A stretch of DNA of 41,746 nucleotides from Bergeyella porcorum (GCF_042427575.1 NZ_JBHMFD010000010.1:1-41746); one strand, 5' to 3'; counted from the first letter of the stretch, positions 8,725 to 17,261 are shown. Notes: generated by a model from the sequence alone, not told the origin. Translations and numbers: made by a program.

Positions 8725-8805
8725 CAATTCTATTAATATCCTTTTACTAAAACTTTTGCTACAATCAAAACTATTTACTAATTTCGTTCGGTAGAAAAAA
8801 TACCA

Positions 8806-10005
8806 ATGTCATTAGAAGGAAAAAAAATTCTCATCATTATTTCTGGAGGAATTGCGGCTTATAAAATCAATTTTTTGATACGAGATTTCGTAAAGCAAAA
8901 TGCAGAAGTAAAGGTGGTGCTTACCCCGTCTGCAGAGCAGTTTGTTTCTAAAGTTACGCTATCCACACTCTCTAAAAATGAGGTGCTTACCGAGTTTTAT
9001 AATGACAACGGAACTTGGAATAACCACATAGAACTAGCACTTTGGGCAGATGTTGTTTTGGTAGCACCTTGCACGGCTAATACCCTCAGTAAGATGGTTC
9101 ACGGGCTGTGTGATAATCTTGCGTTGGCGGTTTATCTTTCGGCTAAGTGTCCAGTGTTTATTGCTCCTGCAATGGATTTGGATATGTACGCCCATCCTTC
9201 TACAAAGCAGAATTTGGAATTAGCGGAAGATTTCGGGCATATCATTATTCCCGCAGAATATGGCGAATTGGCAAGTGGATTGGTAGGGCAGGGAAGATTG
9301 GCAGAGCCAGAAACCATCTATACAACTATTGAGGAACATTTCTCCAATGCTCATCAGTCACTAAAAGGAAAAACAATCCTCATCACGGCAGGTCCTACTT
9401 ATGAAGCTATAGACCCCGTGCGGTTTATCGGGAACCATTCTTCTGGAAAGATGGGCTATGCCCTAGCGGAGGAGGCGGCACGGAGGGGAGCACAGGTGAT
9501 TCTAATTTCAGGACCTTCGGGGCTAAAGCCCCGCCACCAAAACATCCAACTACATCGGGTGGTTTCAGCTAAAGAAATGTTCAATGCGGTATTTCAGTAT
9601 TATAATGCGGTGGATATAGCCATTGCTAGCGCCGCCGTGGCAGACTATACCCCTAAGGTGGTAGCCGATGAAAAAATCAAGAAAAATGAGGATACTTTTA
9701 CCATAGAATTGGTGAAAAATCCAGACATTCTGAAAACAATGGGAGAGAGGAAGCAACATCAAATCTTGGTAGGCTTTGCCCTTGAAACCCAAAATGAAGT
9801 GGAGAACGCCAAAGGAAAATTGCACAAGAAAAATCTGGATATGATTGTGCTCAATTCTCTAAGAGATGAGGGTGCAGGTTTTCAGAAAGATACCAATAAA
9901 ATAAGGCTGATTACAGCCGAGGAAGAACAGCCTTTCGCATTAAAGCCTAAAGAAGAAGTAGCGAAGGATATTCTCCTTTTCATAGAGCATAAATGGCTAA
10001 AATAA
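8806..10005 (+). CDS. coaBC: Bifunctional phosphopantothenoylcysteine decarboxylase / phosphopantothenate-cysteine ligase
   Basis: Performs two successive steps of coenzyme A synthesis in the cytoplasm: ligation of cysteine to 4'-phosphopantothenate, then FMN-dependent decarboxylation to 4'-phosphopantetheine. The N-terminal CoaC flavoprotein domain (about 1-180) shows SGGIAAYK, the catalytic His at 74 and the APCTANT and PAMD motifs. The CoaB domain begins near 187 with ITAGPTYEAIDPVRFIGN and contains the ASAAVADY and KIKK motifs. Full length is 399 residues. It is followed by a DUF4835 gene and recN on the same strand, a conserved trio in Flavobacteriia. In many relatives bamD and the omega-like gene lie just upstream; here they are separate. 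Confidence 0.96.
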   Translation: MSLEGKKILIIISGGIAAYKINFLIRDFVKQNAEVKVVLTPSAEQFVSKVTLSTLSKNEVLTEFYNDNGTWNNHIELALWADVVLVAPCTANTLSKMVHGLCDNLALAVYLSAKCPVFIAPAMDLDMYAHPSTKQNLELAEDFGHIIIPAEYGELASGLVGQGRLAEPETIYTTIEEHFSNAHQSLKGKTILITAGPTYEAIDPVRFIGNHSSGKMGYALAEEAARRGAQVILISGPSGLKPRHQNIQLHRVVSAKEMFNAVFQYYNAVDIAIASAAVADYTPKVVADEKIKKNEDTFTIELVKNPDILKTMGERKQHQILVGFALETQNEVENAKGKLHKKNLDMIVLNSLRDEGAGFQKDTNKIRLITAEEEQPFALKPKEEVAKDILLFIEHKWLK

Positions 10006-10041
10006 AATGTAAAACTTTCCGTTTCTTTAAATAAAATTTGA

Positions 10042-10944
10042 ATGAAAAAAATACTCTTTATACTTTCGTTGTTGTTGATTAATAACGCTTTTGCTCAAGA
10101 GCTTTTAGCAAGTGTTACCGTGAATTATGATCAAATCCAAGGGAGTAATACTCAGGTGTATAAAACGCTGGAAAAAAGCCTTCGAGATTTCATTAATAAT
10201 ACCAGCTGGACAGGCAAGAAACTTCAAAACTATGAGAAAATAAAAAGCAATTTTGCCATCATCATCAATGCCCGAGAGGGGAACAATCAGTTTAAAGCTT
10301 CCATCGTGGTGCAGGCGGTACGCCCCGTGTTTAATACCACTTATGAATCTCCTTTGTTGAACATTAACGATGCCAATTTTTCTTTTGAATACAATGAAAA
10401 CGAAAATTTAATTTTCAATGAAAGACAGTTTTCTGGTAAAAACCTCATAGATGTTATCAGTTTTTATGTTTATACCATTTTGGCTTATGATGCAGATAGC
10501 TTCAAGTCCAATGGCGGACAAGAGTGGTTTACGAAAGCTCAAAAAATTTCACAAAATGCCCAGAATCAACGCTTCACAGGTTGGTCTGTGGTAGAGGGGC
10601 CAAGAACGCGAGGCAGCCTTATTGATAATCTTCTGAAGCAGGAAAATAGAACACTGCGTAATGCCTTTTATACTTACCATCGTTTAGGGTTGGATAATTT
10701 GTATAAAACCGATCAAAGTGCGGCTAAAAAGAGTATTGCAGATGCATTGCTAAGTCTGAAAAGTTATGAAAATAATTTCCAGATGAACTATCCTTTTAAT
10801 GTTTTTATCGATTCTAAAAAGCAGGAAATCTACGATATTTTTGCCAATGGCAATAATGCCAATATCAACTTGACCGACCTAAAAACCTTGATGAATGCCT
10901 TTTCTCCCAAAGATACCGATACCAAGTGGAATAAGTGGAAATAG
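10042..10944 (+). CDS. porD: DUF4835 family protein (PorD, type IX secretion-associated)
   Basis: A 300-residue exported protein with a signal peptide (about 1-18, MKKILFILSLLLINNAFAQ). The rest matches the DUF4835 pattern, with VNYDQIQGSN near the mature start and QRFTGWSVVEGPRTRG in the middle. Bacteroidota members of this family are annotated as PorD, linked to the type IX secretion or gliding apparatus, but the molecular role is poorly defined; this link is from family knowledge. It sits 36 bases after coaBC and 36 before recN, probably co-transcribed with coaBC. No Cys lipobox is visible, so it should be soluble periplasmic. Confidence 0.8.
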   Translation: MKKILFILSLLLINNAFAQELLASVTVNYDQIQGSNTQVYKTLEKSLRDFINNTSWTGKKLQNYEKIKSNFAIIINAREGNNQFKASIVVQAVRPVFNTTYESPLLNINDANFSFEYNENENLIFNERQFSGKNLIDVISFYVYTILAYDADSFKSNGGQEWFTKAQKISQNAQNQRFTGWSVVEGPRTRGSLIDNLLKQENRTLRNAFYTYHRLGLDNLYKTDQSAAKKSIADALLSLKSYENNFQMNYPFNVFIDSKKQEIYDIFANGNNANINLTDLKTLMNAFSPKDTDTKWNKWK

Positions 10945-10967
10945 TTTTTTAGCGTTGAGGATTTCAT

Positions 10968-10975
10968 TACCTTTG
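10968..10975 (+). promoter_or_regulatory. -7 element next to the recN start
   Basis: TACCTTTG fits TAnnTTTG exactly and ends only 5 bases before the recN ATG. If used, transcription would start at about the start codon and give a leaderless mRNA. There is no TTG at the normal -33 spacing. Confidence 0.45.
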
Positions 10976-10980
10976 CATCT

Positions 10981-12630
10981 ATGCTCAATAGAATTTTTAT
11001 ACAAAATTTTGCCCTTATCGATACACTCGAAATTTCTTTAGAGAAAGGGCTACAAGTGATTACAGGTGAAACGGGTGCTGGGAAGTCCATCATCCTTGGA
11101 GCATTGCGTTTGATTTTAGGCGAGAGGGCAGATGTAAAAGCCATTGCCAATGCAGAGAAAAAAAGCATCGTAGAAGCAGAATTTTCCGTTTCCGAAGGGC
11201 TGAAACCTTTTTTTGATGCCAATGAATTGGATTTTGAACTTCAAACCATCATCCGCAGAGAGATTTTACCTTCGGGGAAATCTAGAGCATTTGTGAATGA
11301 TGTTCCCGTTACGCTAGAGGTTCTGAAACAGCTTTCTCAGCAGCTGATAGACATCCATTCTCAGTTTGAAACCTCCAATCTTTTTTCCCAAGATTATCAG
11401 TTTGCCATTATAGACGGATTATCAGAGAATAAAAATTTGATTTTGGAATACCAATCCCTTTTTCATCAATGGAAACAGCAAGAGAAACAATTGGCTCAGC
11501 TGAAAAAACAGTTGGAAGATGGTAATAAAGAATCGGATTATAAGGCATTTTTGCTGAATGAATTAGAGGAAATCGATTTAGATGAAATTGATTGGGAAGG
11601 ACTACAAGCCAAGCTTACCACCCAAGAAAATGCTGAAACCATCTCTGAAGCATTGGCGGGAGTTTTTGCCCGTTTTGATGCGGAGGAAATAGGGATTTTA
11701 GATGGTCTTTTGGATTCTAAAAACAAACTGAATAAAGTAGCAGACTACTCTCACGAGTTCACCCTTTTGCGGGACCGTTTTGAGGAAAACTTCTTGGAAC
11801 TGAAAGATATTATTTTTGAACTTCAAAACAAAGCAGAAGCCATAGAAGTAGATGCCCATTTGCTGGAGGAGCTTAATGCAAAGGTGAATAAAATCAATGC
11901 ACTGTTCCTGAAACACGGCGTGGGAACGGTGGAAGAGCTTGTTGCCCTAAGAGATGCTTTGGCAGCAGAGCAAAGTGGTTTTGCAGATTTGGAAGATAAC
12001 ATTCTTGCCTTAGAAAAAACGATTGCCGATGTAAGAAAGCAGTTGGACGCCCTCAGTAAACAACTCTCGGTTAATCGAAAAAAGGCGGCACCACAGTTTA
12101 CCCAAAAGATAGAGGCGTTGCTAAGGCAATTGGGCTTAGAAAAAGCGAAAATAGAAGTAGCTCTTGATGAGGTTGATACATACAATCATTTTGGTAAGGA
12201 AAGCATTGAGATTTTATTTCAGGCGAATGCAGGATTTCCGCTCAAGCCGATACAATCTGCCATCTCCGGTGGAGAGCGTTCTCGGGTGATGCTGGCGGTG
12301 AAAAAGATAATGGCAGAAAACACCCAGTTGCCTACTTTGATTTTAGATGAAATAGATACAGGCGTTTCTGGGAAAGTAGCAGAGGAAATAGGCAATGTGA
12401 TGAGAGAGATGGCACAGCATCTTCAGCTGATAGTGATTTCTCACTTGGCTCAGGTAGCTGCGAAGGGCGACCGAAACTATAAAGTGATAAAAGAGGAAAT
12501 AGATGGCAAAACGCAATCTAATATCATTGCCCTCTCCGAAGCAGAAAAGCTACAAGAGATAGCCCAGCTCCTCTCTGGCTCTAAGATTACCGATGCCGCC
12601 CTGCAACAAGCAAAGGAACTGATGAATTGA
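10981..12630 (+). CDS. recN: DNA repair ATPase RecN
   Basis: An SMC-like ATPase that acts early at DNA double-strand breaks. The 549-residue protein has the Walker A motif GETGAGKS (29-36), a long central coiled coil broken by a hinge (about 150-370), the ABC signature ISGGERSR (about 428-435) and Walker B with LILDEIDTGVSG (D456 region). It is full length and intact. It follows coaBC and DUF4835 and may also have its own promoter, with a TACCTTTG element ending just before the ATG. A strong hairpin terminator follows the stop codon. No SOS-type operator was recognised. Confidence 0.96.
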   Translation: MLNRIFIQNFALIDTLEISLEKGLQVITGETGAGKSIILGALRLILGERADVKAIANAEKKSIVEAEFSVSEGLKPFFDANELDFELQTIIRREILPSGKSRAFVNDVPVTLEVLKQLSQQLIDIHSQFETSNLFSQDYQFAIIDGLSENKNLILEYQSLFHQWKQQEKQLAQLKKQLEDGNKESDYKAFLLNELEEIDLDEIDWEGLQAKLTTQENAETISEALAGVFARFDAEEIGILDGLLDSKNKLNKVADYSHEFTLLRDRFEENFLELKDIIFELQNKAEAIEVDAHLLEELNAKVNKINALFLKHGVGTVEELVALRDALAAEQSGFADLEDNILALEKTIADVRKQLDALSKQLSVNRKKAAPQFTQKIEALLRQLGLEKAKIEVALDEVDTYNHFGKESIEILFQANAGFPLKPIQSAISGGERSRVMLAVKKIMAENTQLPTLILDEIDTGVSGKVAEEIGNVMREMAQHLQLIVISHLAQVAAKGDRNYKVIKEEIDGKTQSNIIALSEAEKLQEIAQLLSGSKITDAALQQAKELMN

Positions 12631-12637
12631 AACGCTA

Positions 12638-12668
12638 ATCCCTTTCCGTGAGGAAAGGGATGTTTTTT
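12638..12668 (+). terminator. Terminator of the coaBC-recN unit
   Basis: ATCCCTTTCC (12638-12647) pairs with GGAAAGGGAT (12652-12661) around a GTGA loop, then T's to 12668. Its T-tract overlaps the stop codon of the convergent GreA/B-like gene. Confidence 0.92.
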
Positions 12669-13110
12669 AAGAAACGGCAATGATTTCCAAATCTTCGGAG
12701 CCTATTTTTATACTATCGCCCACTGTCTTTCCTTTGATTTTGGAAAAAATAGGAGCTTCTGCCGAGATGCAAAACACATCTTTCCCATTGATGTTGAACT
12801 TGGGTAGTGGTACTGCTACAAAGAGATAGTTTTTAGGCGTTTCTATCAGGGCACCTTCTTCCACTTCGGTGTGGGTGCGGTCTAACTCTGCAAGTACATA
12901 CGCCATATCTTGCTTTTCCTTTTGGAGCAGTTTTTCAAACCGAAGTTGCATATCCTTCGCTTCTGTTTGCCTTGCAAAGTCATCTGGGTCGGAGGTATCA
13001 TCTTCATCTAAATCAGAGGCAGTTTTGTATCGCTCTACGGAGTAGTGCAGATTGTCTATCACGCGTTGTTGTTCTTCAATGATTTTCTTTAAAATATCTT
13101 CTCTTGTCAT
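12667..13110 (-). CDS. GreA/GreB-like transcription elongation factor family protein
   Basis: A 147-residue protein with an N-terminal predicted coiled coil (about 1-80, charged, EEQQRVIDNLHYSVERYK) and a C-terminal FKBP-like GreA/GreB domain (about 90-147; the SAEAPIFSKIKGKTVGDS block is typical). Canonical Gre factors enter the RNA polymerase secondary channel and stimulate cleavage of backtracked RNA. This shorter Bacteroidota type may do so or may compete for the channel. The acidic patch DLDEDDTSDPDDF at about 33-45 could correspond to the catalytic acidic tip or a regulatory loop. It is monocistronic, convergent with recN, and shares the terminator zone. Confidence 0.8.
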   Translation of the reverse strand: MTREDILKKIIEEQQRVIDNLHYSVERYKTASDLDEDDTSDPDDFARQTEAKDMQLRFEKLLQKEKQDMAYVLAELDRTHTEVEEGALIETPKNYLFVAVPLPKFNINGKDVFCISAEAPIFSKIKGKTVGDSIKIGSEDLEIIAVS

Positions 13111-13217
13111 TGTATTATTTTTTTTGAGTTGCTAACAAATTTACAGAAATAATCACATCCGAAGAAACTTTTTAGAGATGATATTTGGCAAGAGTAGGGG
13201 AGTAGGTTGTTTTTTTA

Positions 13218-13347
13218 TTACCGCGAAGACCGCGAGGAGTCGCTAAGGCTTGAATGTGAAACTATCTTTGCGGAAATCTTTGTGTCCTTTGCGGTTGTTT
13301 TTTTTACCGCTAAGACCGCTAAGAATCGCAAAGGCTTGAATGTGAAA
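13218..13347. repeat. Pair of dispersed 44-bp repeats
   Basis: Two imperfect direct copies (13218-13261 and 13304-13347) share TTACCGCnAAGACCGC and end with AGGCTTGAATGTGAAA. A third fragment lies at about 540-557. A TCTAACTTCTAACCTCTAA tract follows to 13390 and resembles the one near 206-246. The whole gap 13111-13391 has no supportable gene. Confidence 0.75.
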
Positions 13348-13391
13348 ATCTAATCTCTAACATCTAGCTTCTAACTTCTAACCTCTAAAAT

Positions 13392-13745
13392 CTACCCTTT
13401 AATCAGTTTCAAAAAATCTTTCTCCACCTCTTGATAATGGCGGGGAAGCTCTTTGGAAGCCCAGAAGAGCATAGAAACCGAGGTCTCGCCAAACCTTTCT
13501 ACGAATTCAGATTTATTCAGTCGGTAAACCTCTCTTAGCAATCTTTTGATGCGGTTTCTATCGGTAGCTTTTTTAAAGAATTTTTTGGAGACAGATACCC
13601 CTATTTGATGGGAGGCATTATCCTTTGGGCGATAAGTGATAATGCGAAGATTACCGCAGGTTTTCCATTTTCCTTTCTCAAAAAGAAGGGCAATGGTATT
13701 GCGGTGTTTTAGTTTCTCTTGCTTAGGGTATCTGTAAGAATTCAT
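13392..13745 (-). CDS. rnpA: Ribonuclease P protein component
   Basis: The basic protein subunit of RNase P, which removes 5' leaders from pre-tRNAs together with its RNA subunit. At 117 residues it has normal length. The diagnostic RNRIKRLLRE motif is at 63-72, preceded by the KFFKKATD stretch of the conserved basic helix. In most bacteria rnpA neighbours rpmH, dnaA and yidC, but in this window it is the last gene of a tatD-tcdA-rnpA operon. Its start codon abuts the tcdA stop codon, so translation is probably coupled. The RNase P RNA gene was not seen in the window. Confidence 0.95.
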   Translation of the reverse strand: MNSYRYPKQEKLKHRNTIALLFEKGKWKTCGNLRIITYRPKDNASHQIGVSVSKKFFKKATDRNRIKRLLREVYRLNKSEFVERFGETSVSMLFWASKELPRHYQEVEKDFLKLIKG

Positions 13746-14474
13746 TTAATCTTTTTTCAGTAAATAATTGATAACCTCTCCTGCGGCGTGCAATCCAAAC
13801 GCTGCTGGAATAAAACTGATGGTGCCATAAAAAGAGCGTTTAAAATTAGTACCATCGGTCATTTTCAAGCTTTCCTCATTTTGAAGTTCAGAGGAGAACA
13901 CACATTTAAACCCTTTCTGGATGTTGGTTTCTCTTTTTAGGCGTTTTCTTACTTGCTTAGCGAGGTAGCAGTTGTAGGTCTTACTGATGTCTTTCACTTG
14001 GATTTTAGAAGCATCGGTTTTACCACCCGCTCCCATACTAGAGATGAGTTTTATTTTTCGGCGTTTGGCTTCTTTTATTAGAGATAATTTTGGAGATACG
14101 CTATCAATGCAATCCAAGACATAATCATAGGTTTCTGCATCTAAGATAGCAGCCATATTTTCTGGGTTTAGAAATTCCGTTACCACCTTTAGGTTCAGCT
14201 CTGGGTTGATGTCTAGCAATCGGGCAGCCACCACTTCGGCTTTGGTTTTACCGATGGTGGAATGTAAAGCGGGAAGCTGTCTATTAATGTTGGTAACATC
14301 TACAGTATCCCCATCTATTATAGTCATAGAGCCAATCCCAGCTCTGGCTAAAAATTCTGCTGCAAAAGAACCTACCCCCCCCAGACCTACTAGGAGAACA
14401 TTGGCTTTTTGAAGTTTTGTTAATCCTTTATCTTTTACTAAAAGTTCGGTGCGTTCCAACCACTTTTTACTCAT
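13746..14474 (-). CDS. tcdA: tRNA threonylcarbamoyladenosine dehydratase
   Basis: An E1-like, ATP-dependent enzyme that cyclises t6A to ct6A at position 37 of ANN-decoding tRNAs. The 242-residue protein has the ThiF/MoeB fold with the nucleotide motif GLGGVGS at 30-36, then DGDTVDVTNINRQ, the Mg/ATP-adenylation region. A C-terminal helix (AAFGLHAAGEVINYLL) closes the domain. It overlaps the upstream tatD gene by 4 bases (ATGA) and abuts rnpA, giving a tight operon concerned largely with RNA processing. The usual sulfur acceptor CsdE or a cysteine desulfurase is not nearby. Full length, no irregularities. Confidence 0.93.
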   Translation of the reverse strand: MSKKWLERTELLVKDKGLTKLQKANVLLVGLGGVGSFAAEFLARAGIGSMTIIDGDTVDVTNINRQLPALHSTIGKTKAEVVAARLLDINPELNLKVVTEFLNPENMAAILDAETYDYVLDCIDSVSPKLSLIKEAKRRKIKLISSMGAGGKTDASKIQVKDISKTYNCYLAKQVRKRLKRETNIQKGFKCVFSSELQNEESLKMTDGTNFKRSFYGTISFIPAAFGLHAAGEVINYLLKKD

Positions 14475-15097
14475 ATATTTCTGATGCGTTCTAAATTATC
14501 TATTATACAAAGGTGAAGTTGCTCTATGCTGATGCCTTTTAATGTTGCTACGGTTTCATAAAGGTCTTTGATGTCAAAATCAGTATCATCTGTTTCCAAA
14601 AACAATTGGTTTAAAGGGCAATCTTTCACAAAGTTTTGCAAAGATACATTTTGCAAAACCGCTTTTCCAAATGAAAGGTAAAATCCGTGGTCTAAAAGTG
14701 TGTTTCCTATTGTAGCTTTTTTATTAAAACCGTGTACTACCATTGGAGTTTGAGCCACTTTTCGGAATTTCAGAAGCTGAGCGTGCAACCTTACACAATG
14801 GATGACAAGAGGTTTTCTGATGGCGTTTGCTAATGATATATGCCTTTGGAATACTTCTTCTTGCAGTTTGCAGTCCACAGGAACCAAGCCATCTAATCCA
14901 CATTCGCCAATGGCAAAGCAGTTTTTGGCTAAGGCATATTGTTCCACAATGCGGAAATACTGCGTCCATTGAGCATCAATATCTTTGGGATGTATCCCGA
15001 TGGAAAAGGGAAAATTGGGAATGTTTTCTTCAAAATGGAGATTGTAGATTCCATTAGTTATTCCTCTTTTGTGGTGGTGAAAGTCCAAAAATTTCAT
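14471..15097 (-). CDS. tatD: TatD-family metal-dependent hydrolase
   Basis: A TIM-barrel hydrolase of the TatD DNase family, which usually has metal-dependent 3'-5' exonuclease or deoxyribonuclease activity. The 208-residue form is shorter than the typical 255-265 residues. Metal ligands are visible: FLDFHHH near the N-terminus (DxHxH equivalent), GECGLDG with Glu65, His100 (VIHCV), His122 (VVHGF) and ETDD near 165. An upstream ATG at 15112 would add five residues; MKFLDFHHHK at 15097 is preferred because the barrel's first strand starts there. It is the first gene of the operon leading into tcdA by a 4-base overlap. The next gene upstream is divergent (tetR). Confidence 0.87.
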   Translation of the reverse strand: MKFLDFHHHKRGITNGIYNLHFEENIPNFPFSIGIHPKDIDAQWTQYFRIVEQYALAKNCFAIGECGLDGLVPVDCKLQEEVFQRHISLANAIRKPLVIHCVRLHAQLLKFRKVAQTPMVVHGFNKKATIGNTLLDHGFYLSFGKAVLQNVSLQNFVKDCPLNQLFLETDDTDFDIKDLYETVATLKGISIEQLHLCIIDNLERIRNI

Positions 15098-15118
15098 AGC
15101 CAAATTTAACAAAAAATT

Positions 15119-15172
15119 AATTTTAGTTTGGACTGTGATAAAAAAATAATATATTTACCAAAAACTAAAATA
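15119..15172 (+). promoter_or_regulatory. Possible promoter and operator of the TetR gene
   Basis: TTTTAGTTTGG near 15120 and CCAAAAACTAAAA near 15158 form an imperfect inverted repeat around a TATATTTA element at about 15150, between the divergent tatD and tetR genes. An autoregulatory operator would be usual for this family. Spacing and symmetry are imperfect. Confidence 0.35.
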
Positions 15173-15179
15173 AGTAAAA

Positions 15180-15803
15180 ATGGAATTCACTGAGAAACAG
15201 ATTAAGATTTTAACGGTAGCCGAAACGTTGATTGCCAAGAAAGGATTTGATGGAACTTCTATAAGGGAAATCTGTAAAAAAGCCAATGTAAATGTTGCAA
15301 TGATTTCTTATTATTTTGGCTCTAAGGACAGGATGTTGGCATATCTTTATCAGTATCGTGTGATGCGTACCAGAGAGTGTTTTGCGGAGTTTATGGAGGT
15401 CATAAGAGAAGGTCGCCCAGAGATGCAGATGAAGGAGATTATCAGGTTTATCGTAGAGCAGATGTTTAAGTATAGCTATTTTCACGCTTTCGTAAAGCAG
15501 GAAGTGCGGCATATAGAATTGGTGAAAGATGAGCTGATAGAATTTTATAAATCCGCCACAGAAAAAATAGATGAGGTTATCAAAAAAGGTGTTGCTGCGG
15601 GCGTTTTTCACTTCACACCAAAGGCGGAAGATGTATTAACGATTATCATTGGGACAGCAGTATTTTCAATTAGAAATAAAGGGTTTTATAGCATTTATCT
15701 TTCCGGGTCGGAGAAAGATTTTCTGAAAAAGGCAGAAACTAAAATCAGAGCGAGTAATTACCAGACGGTATTTTCGCTATTGGGGTATCAACCAAAAGAA
15801 TAA
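15180..15803 (+). CDS. TetR/AcrR-family transcriptional regulator
   Basis: A 207-residue one-component repressor. The N-terminal DNA-binding domain is clear: AKKGFDGTSIREICKKANVN (residues 19-38), then MISYYFGSKDRMLAYLY (41-57), the classic tetR_N helix-turn-helix. The C-terminal ligand or dimerisation domain (about 80-200) has no recognisable ligand pocket motif. It is divergent from tatD and followed by a terminator, so no partner efflux pump or enzyme marks its target. It may repress itself from an imperfect inverted repeat just upstream. Function beyond the family is unknown. Confidence 0.9.
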   Translation: MEFTEKQIKILTVAETLIAKKGFDGTSIREICKKANVNVAMISYYFGSKDRMLAYLYQYRVMRTRECFAEFMEVIREGRPEMQMKEIIRFIVEQMFKYSYFHAFVKQEVRHIELVKDELIEFYKSATEKIDEVIKKGVAAGVFHFTPKAEDVLTIIIGTAVFSIRNKGFYSIYLSGSEKDFLKKAETKIRASNYQTVFSLLGYQPKE

Positions 15804-15846
15804 AAAAGCGAATGAGTAAACATTACATTATATTTTGATAAAAATG

Positions 15847-15882
15847 AAACCACACAATAATAGCAGTTGTGTGGTTTCTTCT
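15847..15882. terminator. Terminator between tetR and the omega-like gene
   Basis: AAACCACACAA (15847-15857) pairs perfectly with TTGTGTGGTTT (15867-15877), followed by TCTTCTT. The two flanking genes converge here, so it probably serves both. Confidence 0.85.
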
Positions 15883-15900
15883 TATTAAGTATGAAAAAAA

Positions 15901-16224
15901 TTATTTTCTTTCTTCGGTTTTTCTGAAATAGATATCATCATTTAGCCATTGCTCTACCGCGATGGAGGTAGGTTTTGGCAATCTCTCGTAATGCTTAGAA
16001 ATTTCAATCTGCTCTCTATTTTCAAATACCTCTTCCAAAGTGGTATTGTGTACCGCAAATTCATCAAGCTTCGAGTGAAGTTCTGAACGGATTTCTGCGT
16101 TGATTTGTTCCGCTCTTTTACCCATAATTACGATAGCCTCGTAGATAGAACCTACTTTTTCTTCGATTTTATCTCTGTCGTAAGTTACTGTTGTTAGTTC
16201 TGCTTTTGTATCTTTTACACTCAT
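15901..16224 (-). CDS. rpoZ: RNA polymerase omega-like subunit
   Basis: A 107-residue protein of the RpoZ/Rpb6 type found in Bacteroidota. The omega signature region is the helix IYEAIVIMGKRAEQINAEIR, with the conserved I..GKRA..IN pattern seen in omega proteins. Omega binds the beta-prime subunit and aids polymerase assembly. The start at 16224 (MSVKDTKAEL) is chosen over an in-frame ATG 24 bases upstream because the added residues look like untranslated leader. It lies 38 bases downstream of bamD on the same strand, the conserved flavobacterial bamD-rpoZ pair. In many relatives coaBC follows directly; here a terminator and a convergent tetR follow. Confidence 0.82.
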   Translation of the reverse strand: MSVKDTKAELTTVTYDRDKIEEKVGSIYEAIVIMGKRAEQINAEIRSELHSKLDEFAVHNTTLEEVFENREQIEISKHYERLPKPTSIAVEQWLNDDIYFRKTEERK

Positions 16225-16262
16225 TGTCAGTGGATTATTTATTATCAAGGTTGCAAAGATAA

Positions 16263-17261
16263 TTAATTTCTTTTAATTTTGAAAGTTGCTGCTGGTGCGG
16301 GTGTTGTTGCTGCTGCACTATCCATCATTGCTTTTTTGTTGTCATCAAGGGTTTTTAGTACATTTTTCACCTCGTTTCGTCTTTGTTCTCTAGCTTCTTC
16401 CTCCGCTTTTAGTTTCTTTTGTTTTTCGGCAAGAAGAGCGTTTTCAGCCTCTACGCGTTCTTTTAATTTTTGAAAGTTGACTTTTTCGGCTTCCAATTTA
16501 CTTCTAAAATCTATTGCAGTTTTAGTATAGTTGGTTTCTGGCAATTCTTTTTCTACAAATTTGGTATAAGCCAAAGCTGTATTGATGCGGTCTTCTTTCT
16601 TTGCATATTTAGAGTTCATTGCCAAGTGGTATTTAGATTTCATAATGTAATCATATACCTTGGACCTAAGCTTAGTAGCGGGATAGTCTTGAAGAAAGTT
16701 TTCAAATGCAATGTCTGCAGACACATATTCTGCCATATTATAATATTGTCTGGCGTGTTCGTAGGCTTTAAATTCTATCTTGTAAGACAATTCGTCTATC
16801 AATTCATTGATGTTTTTTCCTCGCTCTGAATTAGGATAACGATTGAGAAAGTTTTGAAGCTCGTTGATTGCAGATTGCGTATTCGCTTGGTCTAAGTTGT
16901 AATCATAAGATCCCTCATAATAGCAAAGTGCCGACATATAAGCCGCCTCTTCTGCCCTTGGGTCATCAGGAAAGGTTACAGAGAAATTCTTGAAATGATG
17001 CCCTGCCACACGGTATTGTTTGTCGTAGTAGTTGGCATACGCTGTATTGAAAATTACGGTTTTAGCATCATCTGTTCCTGCTACCAGATTGGGCAATCTT
17101 TCGTAGAGAGCGATGGCTTGTTGCCATTTTTTATTGGCGAAATATTCGTTAGCAGTTTCTAAAATAAGGTTTTTATCGGCACTTTTCATCGCTACATCAA
17201 ACTTCTGTTTACAAGAGCTGATGGCTAATGCCAAAACTAGCAGAGCTATTATCTTTTTCAT
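16263..17261 (-). CDS. bamD: Outer-membrane assembly lipoprotein BamD
   Basis: A 332-residue periplasmic lipoprotein of the BAM complex, which folds beta-barrel proteins into the outer membrane. The lipoprotein signal is clear (MKKIIALLVLALAISSC, lipid-modified Cys17). Tetratricopeptide-like helices follow, with typical blocks such as AIALYERLPNLV, EEAAYMSALCYYEGSYDYN and AINELQNFLNRYPNS. After about residue 245 a charged coiled-coil tail (LLAEKQKKLKAEEEAREQRR) and an Ala/Pro-rich end extend the protein beyond proteobacterial BamD (about 245 residues). The ATG at 17261 is used; the frame extends two codons upstream to a TTG. A TATTTTTG element lies at 17300-17307 on this strand. Confidence 0.92.
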   Translation of the reverse strand: MKKIIALLVLALAISSCKQKFDVAMKSADKNLILETANEYFANKKWQQAIALYERLPNLVAGTDDAKTVIFNTAYANYYDKQYRVAGHHFKNFSVTFPDDPRAEEAAYMSALCYYEGSYDYNLDQANTQSAINELQNFLNRYPNSERGKNINELIDELSYKIEFKAYEHARQYYNMAEYVSADIAFENFLQDYPATKLRSKVYDYIMKSKYHLAMNSKYAKKEDRINTALAYTKFVEKELPETNYTKTAIDFRSKLEAEKVNFQKLKERVEAENALLAEKQKKLKAEEEAREQRRNEVKNVLKTLDDNKKAMMDSAAATTPAPAATFKIKRN

